A DNA stretch of 64,000 bases from Nitrososphaera sp. (GTDB taxonomy: Archaea; Thermoproteota; Nitrososphaeria; Nitrososphaerales; Nitrososphaeraceae), in NCBI RefSeq assembly GCF_013388945.1, contig NZ_JACAEH010000021.1:1-64000 (forward strand), written 5' to 3'. The position numbers and the translations under genes were made by a program. Below the pieces are notes generated by a model. The model saw only the letters and a program-made list of their open reading frames with translations, made no database searches and had not been told where the DNA came from. The stretch's first letter is position 1, and the number at the start of each line of letters is the position of its first letter. This document shows positions 17,327 to 24,956 of this stretch, in pieces.

Positions 17327-17418
17327 GGGTTCGTAGCTCAGCCAGGTAGAGCGTTTGGCTCTTAACCAATCAGTTCATCTGGGTTAAAATGTCGTGGGTC
17401 CGAATCCCACCGAACCCG
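17327..17418 (+). tRNA. tRNA-Lys (anticodon CTT) with an 18-nt non-canonical intron
   Basis: The acceptor stem is GGGTTCG/CGAACCC (17327-17333 with 17411-17417), followed by discriminator G. The D stem is GCTC/GAGC, and the T arm is GTGGG-TCCGAAT-CCCAC. The anticodon loop CTCTTAA holds CTT at 17361-17363. The 3' half of the anticodon stem is interrupted: AACC pairs with GGTT downstream, flanked by AAT and AAA three-base bulges, with an inner CAG/CTG hairpin. This is a bulge-helix-bulge. Removing 17370-17387 restores TTTGG/CCAAA and a five-base variable loop. The intron would lie near position 42/43 rather than the usual 37/38. Confidence 0.88.
17401..17417 (+). repeat. Left copy of a 17-bp direct repeat (inside tRNA-Lys 3' end)
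   Basis: CGAATCCCACCGAACCC at 17401-17417 recurs exactly at 17623-17639. A repeated tRNA 3' end is the usual footprint of site-specific integration (attL/attR), here enclosing about 222 bases. Confidence 0.7.
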
Positions 17419-17478
17419 CTTTATTGTTATTACATTTACATACACCTGATTAAGTTCTTGTAAGACCATCATCCGCTG

Positions 17479-17622
17479 TTGAAAATCTACCAGTGCCAAA
17501 AGTGCAACAGGGTTTTCCGCCACGAGGCAGACAGGGAAGAGCACTGTGCGAACAACAGCTCTCACCAAAGCTACCGCGAGTATGAGCTAGAGGCATTCCT
17601 GACAAGGTTTCTGGTAGCGTAG
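17479..17622 (+). CDS. Tiny C2H2-type zinc-finger protein inside the tRNA-repeat cassette
   Basis: This 47-residue frame starts TTG at 17479 and stops TAG at 17620-17622. Its N-terminus YQCQKCNRVFRHEADREEHC has the CxxC-F-H pattern of a C2H2/C2HC finger, followed by a short helical tail. It fills most of the DNA between tRNA-Lys and the copied tRNA 3' end, whose repeat begins directly after the stop. Small zinc-finger proteins are common cargo of archaeal viruses and plasmids, so this is possibly a remnant of an integrated element (inference). Confidence 0.6.
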   Translation: MKIYQCQKCNRVFRHEADREEHCANNSSHQSYREYELEAFLTRFLVA

Positions 17623-17639
17623 CGAATCCCACCGAACCC
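17623..17639 (+). repeat. Right copy of the tRNA-Lys 3' end repeat (putative att site)
   Basis: This is an exact 17-bp copy of 17401-17417, followed by CTTTTT, which could act as a transcription stop. The rest of the tRNA is absent, so this is a fragment and not a second gene. Confidence 0.65.
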
Positions 17640-17650
17640 CTTTTTCAAAT

Positions 17651-17782
17651 TTAAGCCTGTGCATCGACAGATTCCATGTCAAGTATGGAAAGGCTGTCGC
17701 AGATATCAACAAGTGCGTGGTTGGCTGATTGTTCCAGCATCTTTGCTCGGTGAAGCCCCCGCTCCGCCCCCATCTCTCTCAT
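17651..17782 (-). CDS. Possible small hypothetical protein
   Basis: This 43-residue frame starts ATG at 17782 (MREMGAERGLHRAKML) and ends TAA at 17651. It is soluble, helical and acidic toward the C-terminus. A 12-bp palindrome and a TATA-like stretch lie just upstream on the minus strand. No homologs are recognised; it may be a chance frame. Confidence 0.4.
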   Translation of the reverse strand: MREMGAERGLHRAKMLEQSANHALVDICDSLSILDMESVDAQA

Positions 17783-17785
17783 GCT

Positions 17786-17807
17786 AGCTAATTAGCTCAA
17801 GCTAATA
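17786..17807. promoter_or_regulatory. Palindrome AGCTAATTAGCT, candidate operator
   Basis: AGCTAATTAGCT at 17786-17797 is a perfect 12-bp palindrome, and a half copy AGCTAATA follows at 17800. It lies between the small minus-strand frame and the gene at 17890, where an operator could sit. Confidence 0.35.
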
Positions 17808-17889
17808 ACCTTTTAGTTGTCTGCAAGCCGGACTTGACGGAACCATCCGGATTGACTCTTTATATCCCCGGCGCGCTGCTCTTGGCTGG

Positions 17890-18753
17890 ATGGCAGTCAT
17901 CACCATCAACCTGCCGCTTGCAAAAAAGCTGATGCCGCCAAGGAAAGCCACGGCAAAGAAGGGCGACAGCGGCACCGTGCTCGTAGCAGGCGGGAGCCAC
18001 TTTTACCACGGCGCGCCCGTTTTCACCAGCATGGCAGCATTGCGTTCCGGCACGGATCTTGTTTACACAGCGGTGCCGCGCTCGATAAAGACGGAGGTGC
18101 GATCGTTCTCGCCGGCGCTAATAGTCCTGCCACTGCCGGACGACAAGCTGACGGTAGGCTCGGCAAACAGGCTTGTTGCCATGATGCCAAAAAAGCCAGA
18201 CTCGGCCGCAATAGGCATGGGAATGAGCATCGCAAAGCCTGAGGCGCTAACTGCGCTTGTCAGGAACCTCAAAGAGATGGGAGCAAGACTGTTGCTTGAC
18301 GCGTCGGCCCTCGTGCCCGACGTCTTGCCAGAGATAAAGGACACCAACACCATCGTAACGCCGCACGCCGGCGAGTACAAACGGCTGTTTGGCGAGGACG
18401 CGGGCAGGACAGAAAAGGAGCGCATAGTCAACGTGCAGAGGAATGCAAAAAAATACGGAATCACTATTTTGTTAAAGGGGCCTACTGACGTTGTGTCAGA
18501 CGGCAAGCGCGTCGGCATAAACAGGACGCACAACTGCGCCATGACAGTCGGCGGCACCGGCGACGTGCTTTCCGGAGTCGCGGCAGGGCTTCTGTGCAAG
18601 ATGGAGCCTTTTGAAGCGTCGCTCCTTGCCGTGTATTTCAACGGCCTTGCAGGCAACCTGTCCTTCAACCGCGTCGGCCTGCACATGACCTCTACCGACC
18701 TCCTCGAGGACCTGCCTCAAGCGATGAAGCGCTTTGACGAGATCGTGAAATGA
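17890..18753 (+). CDS. nnrD: ADP/ATP-dependent NAD(P)H-hydrate dehydratase
   Basis: This 287-residue ribokinase-like enzyme repairs hydrated NAD(P)H. Visible are the N-terminal GTVLVAGGSHFYHGAPVFTS, IVTPHAGEYKRLFG, ILLKGPTDVVSDGKR and the phosphate-binding/catalytic GGTGDVLSGVAAGLL with its Asp. The C-terminal LHMTSTDLLEDLP is typical. The epimerase half (NnrE) fused in many organisms is absent and would be elsewhere. CTTTATATCCCC lies about 27 bases before ATG 17890. Confidence 0.9.
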   Translation: MAVITINLPLAKKLMPPRKATAKKGDSGTVLVAGGSHFYHGAPVFTSMAALRSGTDLVYTAVPRSIKTEVRSFSPALIVLPLPDDKLTVGSANRLVAMMPKKPDSAAIGMGMSIAKPEALTALVRNLKEMGARLLLDASALVPDVLPEIKDTNTIVTPHAGEYKRLFGEDAGRTEKERIVNVQRNAKKYGITILLKGPTDVVSDGKRVGINRTHNCAMTVGGTGDVLSGVAAGLLCKMEPFEASLLAVYFNGLAGNLSFNRVGLHMTSTDLLEDLPQAMKRFDEIVK

Positions 18754-18783
18754 TATCCGAATTCGTTAGAGATGTCACTCTAA

Positions 18784-19602
18784 TTGGCTGATCATCGGAT
18801 ATTTTGTACAACACTTGATATCGAAATGCTTTACTGGTTGCATCAATCACATGGCGTTGTGAAGGAGAAAGATGTCAAAACCAAGCTCGCTAAGGAACTG
18901 AAGAGGAAGTTTCAACATGTTTACAAGGATATTCAGGTCGATGTAAACATAAAGCACTTATCTAAAAAGCTAGAACAAATACTAGATCCGCTTCCTGCCC
19001 CAAAACTTCAACCTGACATAGACTTGTTGTTCACTCATGTCAATAACATGGTTACAGTCACAGAGGTGAAGTATTTTAGGCCGAAGCGTCGATCGCTGAA
19101 TCTATCCTATTACGAGGGTCTTTCGCAAGCACTTGCCCTACTACAATACGGATTTGACGCTGTTTCACTAATGTATATTTTCGATTATAAGATTTTTCTT
19201 TCACGCACAAAGCATGAGAAGGAGCAGATACTTCAACAATACGGTGGTCATGCTTGGAGATTTATCAGAAAGATGGTCGATAGGAAAAGAAGAGCTTTCG
19301 GGCGCTTGGGCGTAGGACTGGATTTCACTTGCGTTATTTACGACCCAAGATTCAAAAAACCTAGAGGCAGCGAATTTCAAGTCGTACCTATGAATTGGAG
19401 AAGGCAAACGCTCAAAATACAAAACCTCAAGCCGGGCTATCTCTGCCCTCTAAAAGACTGGAAATATCGCAATCCTTTTGTAATAAACAATGATCGTACG
19501 GCAAAGAAAATCAGGGACTTGATTCTTGCCGATCTTTCCAAAAACAAAAAGAATCATAAGATGAAGAACAAACATCGACGTAGTAAACAAAACAGGTCGT
19601 AG
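18784..19602 (+). CDS. AT-rich accessory protein, possible PD-(D/E)xK nuclease
   Basis: This 272-residue protein begins with TTG at 18784 (or ATG a few codons later). Residues 75-100 read QPDIDLLF, then VTVTEVKYFRPKRRS, which fits the D-x(n)-E-x-K core of PD-(D/E)xK nucleases, with a following helix SYYEGLSQALALLQYG. The end is very Lys/Arg-rich (KKNHKMKNKHRRSKQNR). Base composition is clearly more AT-rich than the neighbours, with different codon use, suggesting transfer. It stands alone on its strand near the tRNA cassette. The nuclease role is inference. Confidence 0.7.
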   Translation: MADHRIFCTTLDIEMLYWLHQSHGVVKEKDVKTKLAKELKRKFQHVYKDIQVDVNIKHLSKKLEQILDPLPAPKLQPDIDLLFTHVNNMVTVTEVKYFRPKRRSLNLSYYEGLSQALALLQYGFDAVSLMYIFDYKIFLSRTKHEKEQILQQYGGHAWRFIRKMVDRKRRAFGRLGVGLDFTCVIYDPRFKKPRGSEFQVVPMNWRRQTLKIQNLKPGYLCPLKDWKYRNPFVINNDRTAKKIRDLILADLSKNKKNHKMKNKHRRSKQNRS

Positions 19603-19677
19603 GAAGCTGAAACGATCGCATTTGTAATAACGTTTGAGAACGCTCGAATAAATAACCCCGCCATGCTTTGAGAAAGC

Positions 19678-20019
19678 ATGAGCGAACCGGCGCAATACAT
19701 CACGTTTGACGAGTTCATGAAGGTAAAGCTGCAGATTGGCAAGGTGACAAGCGCCGAACCCATCCCCAAGATGAAAAAGGTGTTCAAGGCGGTGGTTGAC
19801 ATCGGCACTGAAAAGCGCGAAGTCGCAGTAGGCGCGGCGCTCTGGATAAAGCCGGAGGATTTTGTGGGCAAGACCGTGGTGATATGCACTAACTTGCAGC
19901 CGCGCAAGATAGGCGACATAGAATCAAACGGGATGCTGCTTGCGGCAGACGGGCCGGAGGGAAAGCCGGTCTTTTTGACGATAGCAGAAGACGCGCCGCT
20001 TGGCGCGCCGATACACTAG
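19678..20019 (+). CDS. tRNA-binding OB-fold protein (MetRS-beta/CsaA-like)
   Basis: This 113-residue stand-alone tRNA-binding domain has FDEFMKVKLQIGKVTSAEPI, then VGAALWIKPEDFVGKTVVIC, NLQPRKIGDIESNGMLLAA and the final loop. This is the Arc1p/EMAPII-type OB fold seen at the C-terminus of MetRS and in CsaA. In archaea a separate MetRS beta subunit of this size is known; CsaA-like chaperone is the alternative. Start is ATG. It is convergent with the PAC2 gene (about 4 bases overlap). Confidence 0.85.
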   Translation: MSEPAQYITFDEFMKVKLQIGKVTSAEPIPKMKKVFKAVVDIGTEKREVAVGAALWIKPEDFVGKTVVICTNLQPRKIGDIESNGMLLAADGPEGKPVFLTIAEDAPLGAPIH

Positions 20020-20732
20020 CCTATTCCGGGCCCGTACTTGGGCTCTTTCTTTTTCTGGGCCTCTTCAAGTATCGACTCGTACTGCCTGTCAAGCGTCTTT
20101 GTGTCAAGCGGTATGCTCTCGAGCTTTGAGAACGCGGCCAGGATGCTCTTTGCTGCAAGCGGCTGGGGGACGGTAGTTTCAGAAATCTCGCCAAACAGCC
20201 CGATGGCGTCTATCCCGCGCTCTGCGGCCATGCCAAGTATCACGCCGTTGAACCAGGTGATGTTCGATATCTCCTAGCCCACGAGATCTATGCCTGCCTT
20301 TGCAAGCACCTTCTTCAATTCCGGCCTGTTCACCACGCCGCACACCCGCGGAGCGCCCGTCAGCTGGTCGCGCAGGTACCCGCCTGCGCCGTACAGCCTT
20401 GCCACCTTTCCGGCATTCTGCGCAAAGTCAAGCAGCGCGCCACACAGCGCGTACAGCTCGCCCGGGTCCTGCGGCTGCGACTCGCCGGTGAATATCATGA
20501 GCTTGCGCTCGTCGTCGTAATGGATCCTGTAAGTGTCGCTTGCGCTTTTCACGACGCCGTCGGCATACGACACCCAGGGCTTGTCGCTTGAGACAATCTC
20601 GGCCACCTGCTCGCATTTCAGGTTCTGGGCAAGAAACGACGAGACGAGGCCGCCCACCCTGCCCATGTCAGGCAACGACGCAAAGAGCGAGAAGCCGTCG
20701 CTTTTGACCTGCTTTGTGACGCTCAGCTTCAT
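20016..20732 (-). pseudogene. PAC2-family (proteasome assembly chaperone) gene with an in-frame TAG
   Basis: A normal-length PAC2 gene (about 239 codons) is interrupted by TAG at 20274-20276. Upstream, LPDMGRVGGLVSSFLAQNL, the strand core and YGAGGYLRDQL end in KAGIDLVG. Downstream, in the same frame, EISNITWFNGVILGMAAERG continues the same domain into LEEAQKKKEPKYGPGIG. ATG 20732 overlaps the dehydrogenase stop (ATGA). Both halves keep good coding character, so the stop is recent, a sequencing error, read through, or bypassed by restart at GTG 20243. Confidence 0.75.
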
Positions 20733-21604
20733 TTTGCCATCCCGTTTATTTTTGCTAAAAAGGCGCATATCGCAGTATAGTCCTGGTCTGAAAACCCGCT
20801 GTTGCTTGCCGCCCGGAACATCTGCTGGACAGTCGACGTCGCCGGGATTGCGACGCCGGTTGCCTGCGCAGTCGCGGTGGCAAGCTCCAGGTCCTTGAGC
20901 ATGTTCTTCAGGTGAAACGACGGCGCAAATTCGCCTTCGACCATCTTGGGGCCCTTTTTCTCCGACAGGCCCGTTTTGAAATACGTGGAGTTTAATATCT
21001 TGACAAAAACTGCGGGGTCGATGCCGCTGCCTCTTGCAAGCGTTATGCCTTCAGAGACCGCAGTTGCGATGAGCGCGATGTTGAGGTTTAATGCAAGTTT
21101 TACAGCGTTTGCAGAGCCGGCCTTCTCGCCTATGTAAAACACGTTCTTGCCAAGCGACTCTATCACGGCCCTTGCCTTCTCAAACGCGCCCTTGCCGCCG
21201 GCAACCATCGGCGTCAGCTCGCCTGCTTCCGCGGCTGAAGGCCCGCCCATCACAGGCATCCCGAGCATTTCTATGCCGCGCTTTTTCAGCTCCTGCGCCA
21301 GATATTCTGACTGCGCAGGCGCAATCGTGCTTGCGTCGGCGACTATTGGCCGGTTCTTCGATTCTGCAACTCCATCCGGCCCCAGCAGCACTTGCTTGGC
21401 TGCTTCAAAGTCTGTGACGACTGTTATCACGACATCGCACCAGCCGGCAAGCTCCTTGGGGCTTGCCGCAATGCGTGCAATCGTGGAAAAGGGCTCCGCC
21501 CTTTGCCTGCTCCTGTTGTAGACTGCAAGCTCGTGGCCGGCGCTTGCAAGCCTCCTTGCCATCCCCGAGCCCATCAGCCCGAGGCCAACGACGCCGACCT
21601 TCAT
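20729..21604 (-). CDS. 3-hydroxyisobutyrate/beta-hydroxyacid dehydrogenase family protein
   Basis: This 291-residue NAD(P)-dependent dehydrogenase has the Rossmann start MKVGVVGLGLMGSGMARRL, the substrate-binding ADASTIAPAQSEYLAQ, the GMPVMGGPSAAEAG catalytic segment, and the helix GSANAVKLALNLNIAL with the catalytic Lys. DLELATATAQATGVAIP is the usual C-terminal pattern. It may reduce succinic semialdehyde or glyoxylate-type substrates (GarR/GlxR-like); this is unresolved. I chose ATG 21604 over 21628 because it starts directly at the Rossmann strand. The PAC2 gene overlaps its stop. Confidence 0.88.
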   Translation of the reverse strand: MKVGVVGLGLMGSGMARRLASAGHELAVYNRSRQRAEPFSTIARIAASPKELAGWCDVVITVVTDFEAAKQVLLGPDGVAESKNRPIVADASTIAPAQSEYLAQELKKRGIEMLGMPVMGGPSAAEAGELTPMVAGGKGAFEKARAVIESLGKNVFYIGEKAGSANAVKLALNLNIALIATAVSEGITLARGSGIDPAVFVKILNSTYFKTGLSEKKGPKMVEGEFAPSFHLKNMLKDLELATATAQATGVAIPATSTVQQMFRAASNSGFSDQDYTAICAFLAKINGMAK

Positions 21605-21780
21605 GCACCTGATGCCTCCTTGCGCCAATAAAAAACTATACTCGGATCTTCAAGCGTGCCAGAATAAAGGTTAAATCGTGGAGATCATCTCTATAAGATA
21701 GTAACATATAATGATACTTACCAGAATGCGATGCAATTTTATGATATTACCATATTTGGATATAGGGAAAAGAGGCGGGC

Positions 21781-22581
21781 ATGACTAGGCTGGACATCCC
21801 CAAGCTGCTGCGTGAAAGGGGCTATGAGCCGCTCAGGCTGCAGGACAGGATAGTGTCCTCTGCCGCCCGCAGGGCCCTTGCGGTCCTGGGCGAGCAGTCA
21901 GTGGCCGCGCTACTCTACCACATGTCGACCATGACAGGCAAAAATGAAAAAGAGCTCCTGTCAAACTACGTCGAATTTGAAAAGGCGCTCTGGTCCTCTC
22001 TGGGTTATGGCGCGGACATACTGCTCAAGAGGTTCAGCGACGAGCTTGACAGGATTGTGCACAGGTCCGGCGTCGGGCTTGGCGAGGTGCTCGACGAGAT
22101 AAGGCAGAACGAGCCGGCTGTTTTTGCGCGAAGCATCGCGCAGGGCGAAAACGCGGCCCTGCTTTACACCAGCACAGCCTTTAGGGACAACACAGTGTCT
22201 GCGTTCTTTGAGCCCCTTGAAGGCAGGGTTGCCATGGCCGCGCTGGTCGAAAGGCCTACCAAGCTGCCGCCGGCAGTCGCAAGGACCACGTACAGAGACC
22301 TCCAGTCAGGGCGCGGCAGGGCAGGCATCGGTAGCAGGGTGGCAGAGTGGACGTCGAACCTGCGCCCGGAAGGATCGGCTCTCAGGCTCGCCAAGGACAA
22401 CACGTGGCTCGTGGAAAACGGCATGTCAGAGCCCTCTCACGACTCTATCGGCCTCAGAAAGGCAGCGCTCCTGTGCGCCTACGACCTCACAAGGATCGAC
22501 AGCGCAAGCGCGGCAAAGGCTATCGAGCTTCACGACTTTGTGGTAGCAGAAGGGTTGCAGGGCATATACGCAAGGGGGTGA
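21781..22581 (+). CDS. Hypothetical protein with NitrOD5-like N-terminal domain
   Basis: This 266-residue soluble protein contains, at residues 35-95, LAVLGEQSVAALLYHMSTM, a spacer and FEKALWSSLGYGADILLKRF. The same pattern occurs in the 80-residue protein at 60251 and resembles the thaumarchaeal output domain called NitrOD5 (recollection, not searched). The C-terminal half is a separate domain with several Arg-rich stretches and no recognised motif. The upstream 176 bases are AT-rich promoter-like sequence. A signalling role is possible. Confidence 0.7.
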   Translation: MTRLDIPKLLRERGYEPLRLQDRIVSSAARRALAVLGEQSVAALLYHMSTMTGKNEKELLSNYVEFEKALWSSLGYGADILLKRFSDELDRIVHRSGVGLGEVLDEIRQNEPAVFARSIAQGENAALLYTSTAFRDNTVSAFFEPLEGRVAMAALVERPTKLPPAVARTTYRDLQSGRGRAGIGSRVAEWTSNLRPEGSALRLAKDNTWLVENGMSEPSHDSIGLRKAALLCAYDLTRIDSASAAKAIELHDFVVAEGLQGIYARG

Positions 22582-22637
22582 CCCCCTCCCCCACCAGTGC
22601 TCCCCTGCTTAATAGCACTGCACACACATGTTGCAAC

Positions 22638-23585
22638 ATGCCAGGACTATGGTACAACGCGCACGCTCCGGAATACGAGCAGAAGGCAAGCAGGTCCATA
22701 ATCCACCCTTTCAACGTCAGGGGCTACAGCGGCCTGACGATAAACCCGTACCAGGGGTGCCAGCACAGGTGCGCCTACTGCTACGCGACGTACGAGTGGT
22801 CGCCCGAGTTTTACGACAGGATCTACGCCAAGAGCAACGCGCCAGAGATCCTAGAGCGCGAGCTTGCCTCGTGGAAAGGAACTAAAGTCGATCCTGTCAT
22901 GGTCTCGTCTGCTACTGACGCCTACCAGCCTGCGGAGCTGCGCTACGGCCTCACAAGAAAGTGCGTGCAGGTGCTGCAAAAGTACAAGGTTCCGTACTAT
23001 GTCTTTACAAAGTCGGCCATAATAGAGCGCGACTTGGAACTGCACACAAAATACCGCGACAACTGCTTTATCGTCTGGTCCGTCACGACCTGCAACGAGC
23101 AGATAAGGAGGATTGTCGAGCCCGGGACGCCGCCAGCAGCAAGGATATTTGAAGCAATTGAAAAGTTTACCCTGGCTGGCGTCCCCTGCGGCGTGAACGT
23201 GGATCCGATAATGCCCCTTGTGACTGACAGCGAGAGGGAGATTGGAGCTGTTGTTGAGGCGTGCAGGCGCGCAGGCGTAAAGCACATCTTTGGCGCGATG
23301 CTCAGACTCAGGACTGACATCTGGGACAGGATGAAGGCGGCCCTTGCGCTGCTTGGCGTTGAAGACGGAATCGAGCGGTACAAAAAACTCTACGGGTTTG
23401 AAGAGCCGCTTGCCGCAAGCTACGTCGCATGCGACAAAGACTACAGCAAACAAATTACAGGCATGCTCGAAGAGATGGTGCGCGCAGGCGGGATGAAAAG
23501 CGACTTTCCCGACCACCTCGGCACAAGGGAGATAGACAGGTCGTGCACAGGGCAGAAAACGATTCTAAGCTACGTCGCAACATAG
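22638..23585 (+). CDS. Radical SAM protein, spore-photolyase-like family
   Basis: This protein of about 315 residues begins MPGLWYNAHAPEYEQK and binds a 4Fe-4S cluster through the CxxxCxxC motif in YQGCQHRCAYCYATYEW. The TIM-barrel core includes VMVSSATDAYQPAEL, VFTKSAIIERD and GVNVDPIMPLVTDSE. It fits the SplB/Rv2578c-like group whose substrates are mostly unknown. ATG 22638 follows TATA-like GCTTAATAGC by about 27 bases; a longer in-frame extension into the previous gene is not credible. Confidence 0.88.
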   Translation: MPGLWYNAHAPEYEQKASRSIIHPFNVRGYSGLTINPYQGCQHRCAYCYATYEWSPEFYDRIYAKSNAPEILERELASWKGTKVDPVMVSSATDAYQPAELRYGLTRKCVQVLQKYKVPYYVFTKSAIIERDLELHTKYRDNCFIVWSVTTCNEQIRRIVEPGTPPAARIFEAIEKFTLAGVPCGVNVDPIMPLVTDSEREIGAVVEACRRAGVKHIFGAMLRLRTDIWDRMKAALALLGVEDGIERYKKLYGFEEPLAASYVACDKDYSKQITGMLEEMVRAGGMKSDFPDHLGTREIDRSCTGQKTILSYVAT

Positions 23586-23620
23586 GCTAGCCGGCGGCAC
23601 CGCGCAGGGTTTGCATGCGT

Positions 23621-23764
23621 CTACTTGCGTGGCTTTTCATAGTCCTGCACAAGGAACACGGCCTCGCACTCGCAGTGGCCGTCTATCCTTACCTGCCTCC
23701 CGCACCTCGGGCAGATGCTCAGAGGCGCCGGAGCTTCGGTCTCCATCTCAAACGCGACGGACAT
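23621..23764 (-). CDS. Small zinc-ribbon protein
   Basis: This 47-residue frame has ATG at 23764 and TAG at 23621. The centre reads ICPRCGRQVRIDGHCECEA, with CxxC and CxC plus a His, fit for one zinc ion. Short acidic N- and C-terminal tails flank it. It stands alone, converging on the radical SAM gene. Function unknown. Confidence 0.65.
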   Translation of the reverse strand: MSVAFEMETEAPAPLSICPRCGRQVRIDGHCECEAVFLVQDYEKPRK

Positions 23765-23946
23765 TGTCTACAATATCGTAGGGCCAAATTATTAAGATTT
23801 TGGCACTAATTTGAAATAATCCACTGTATTTGCAGTATCCGTACCCGAACATCATAGATCTATGCGAAATAATGTCTTTATAGATAATTTTTGTCGATGG
23901 AATCGAGGCTGGAAGGTTAATACTTGTGCCGGCATGCAGACACTTT

Positions 23947-24399
23947 GTGAGCCACAGAAACCCGGTGCCCACTGTGGACGTGATTTTGCAAAAGGGCTCA
24001 AAGGTCCTGATGATACGCCGGAAGAAGGAGCCATTTGCCGGCCGGCTTGCGCTTCCCGGAGGCTTTGTGAACGAGGGCGAGACCGTCGAGGACGCGGCAA
24101 GGCGCGAGGCTTTGGAAGAGACGTCGCTTGAGATAGAGCCGATAGAGATACTCGGCGTCTATTCAGACCCTGCACGGGACCCGAGGCGCCACGTGCTCAC
24201 TGTCGCGTTTGTTTCGATAATAACCGGCGGGGTCGAACAGGCAAGCGACGACGCGGCAGGCCTGCAATGGGTGGAACTTGCAGACGTGGAAAAAATGAAG
24301 GACAGGATAGCGTTTGACCACGCCAAGATACTTGCGGATTATCGCAAGTGGAAAACTGAAAACGGCACGTTCTGGTCAACAAAGGGCCAAAATGGTTAA
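23947..24399 (+). CDS. NUDIX hydrolase
   Basis: This protein of about 150 residues has a complete Nudix box in GGFVNEGETVEDAARREALEETSLEI (G-x5-E-x7-REx-x-EE). It hydrolyses nucleoside diphosphates linked to another group; the sugar-nucleotide or ADP-ribose type is likely from PAGRLALPGG-like context. GTG 23947 (MSHRNPV) is favoured because AAGGTTAATAC lies about 27 bases before it; a GTG at 23926 would add seven residues. Promoter-like AT-rich DNA precedes it. Confidence 0.87.
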   Translation: MSHRNPVPTVDVILQKGSKVLMIRRKKEPFAGRLALPGGFVNEGETVEDAARREALEETSLEIEPIEILGVYSDPARDPRRHVLTVAFVSIITGGVEQASDDAAGLQWVELADVEKMKDRIAFDHAKILADYRKWKTENGTFWSTKGQNG

Positions 24400-24425
24400 A
24401 GCCCTTTGAAGGCTAGCAAGCCTGG

Positions 24426-24788
24426 TTGCGCTCTGAAAAAGACATCAGGCTCCGCATAGACCTGCTTGAAGGCCAGTCAAACGCGATAGCAAAAATGCTC
24501 GCAAAGGCGATGCAGGAGCACAACGAGGAAGCGGTGAAGCAGTATTCAGATAAGCTGGCACAGGGCAAGGGAAGGGTCGAAGAGTTGCTCTGGGTGCTCG
24601 GCGTAAAGACCGGCCAGGGAGTCTTGGAAAGCAGGGTGGCTGTCAAGGGCAGGGACATGACCGTCGGCGACGTGCTTGAAAAGCTGAAAAGCGGCGAGCT
24701 AAAGATGGACGACCTTGCGCTTGATGTGCAGGCGCTGGTGCGAAAAGGCGCGCTTGAAATGAAAAACGCGCTAAGGCATACCACGTAG
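24426..24788 (+). CDS. Conserved hypothetical helical protein
   Basis: This 120-residue protein starts TTG at 24426. Residues 1-55 form a charged long helix (LRIDLLEGQSNAIAKMLAKA, QYSDKLAQGKGRVEELLWVL) likely to be coiled coil. The remainder is GRDMTVGDVLEKLKSGELKM and a final helix. GGTTAAAGCCC lies about 27 bases upstream. Function unknown. Its end overlaps the minus-strand membrane protein by 18 bases. Confidence 0.65.
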   Translation: MRSEKDIRLRIDLLEGQSNAIAKMLAKAMQEHNEEAVKQYSDKLAQGKGRVEELLWVLGVKTGQGVLESRVAVKGRDMTVGDVLEKLKSGELKMDDLALDVQALVRKGALEMKNALRHTT

Positions 24789-24950
24789 GGCAGGGCGGCT
24801 GAATGTCCCAGACAGCCCGGCGTCGCTCTTTTTCCTTATCTGCGGATAGTATTCGACGTTGAGCGCCGGCGCTTCCAGGTCTTTAAAGTTGAACACTTCT
24901 GCAAACACAACAAACAGGCCGATGTAGGCTGCAACAAGCTGGCGGAGCAT
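24771..24950 (-). CDS. Small membrane protein
   Basis: This 59-residue frame has ATG at 24950 and TAG at 24771. Residues 4-21 ([19 protein letters not shown]) form one hydrophobic helix, then [19 protein letters not shown] as a polar tail. On its strand CCTTAAATCG lies about 27 bases upstream, supporting a real gene. It is divergent from sufB, with TGTACA motifs between them. Function unknown. Confidence 0.55.
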   Translation of the reverse strand: MLRQLVAAYIGLFVVFAEVFNFKDLEAPALNVEYYPQIRKKSDAGLSGTFSRPALRGMP

Positions 24951-24956
24951 GAGTCA

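Noticed and set aside
17623-17639. A second tRNA gene
   Set aside because: Only the last 17 bases of tRNA-Lys are repeated; no 5' half, D arm or anticodon is present.
10615-20732. UAG as a sense codon, suggested by two same-frame TAG interruptions (coxB and PAC2)
   Set aside because: TAG ends many intact genes here (for example coxA, sufS neighbours, Cas4-adjacent genes) and coxB restarts at ATG directly, so general recoding is not supported.
22347-22637. Long N-terminal extension of the radical SAM protein
   Set aside because: It overlaps the previous gene in another frame, and the TATA spacing fits the ATG at 22638.
24798-24955. Longer reading of the small gene near sufB in another minus frame starting at the ATG around 24955
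   Set aside because: That frame hits a stop after about 27 codons; only the frame from 24950 is open and has a membrane helix.
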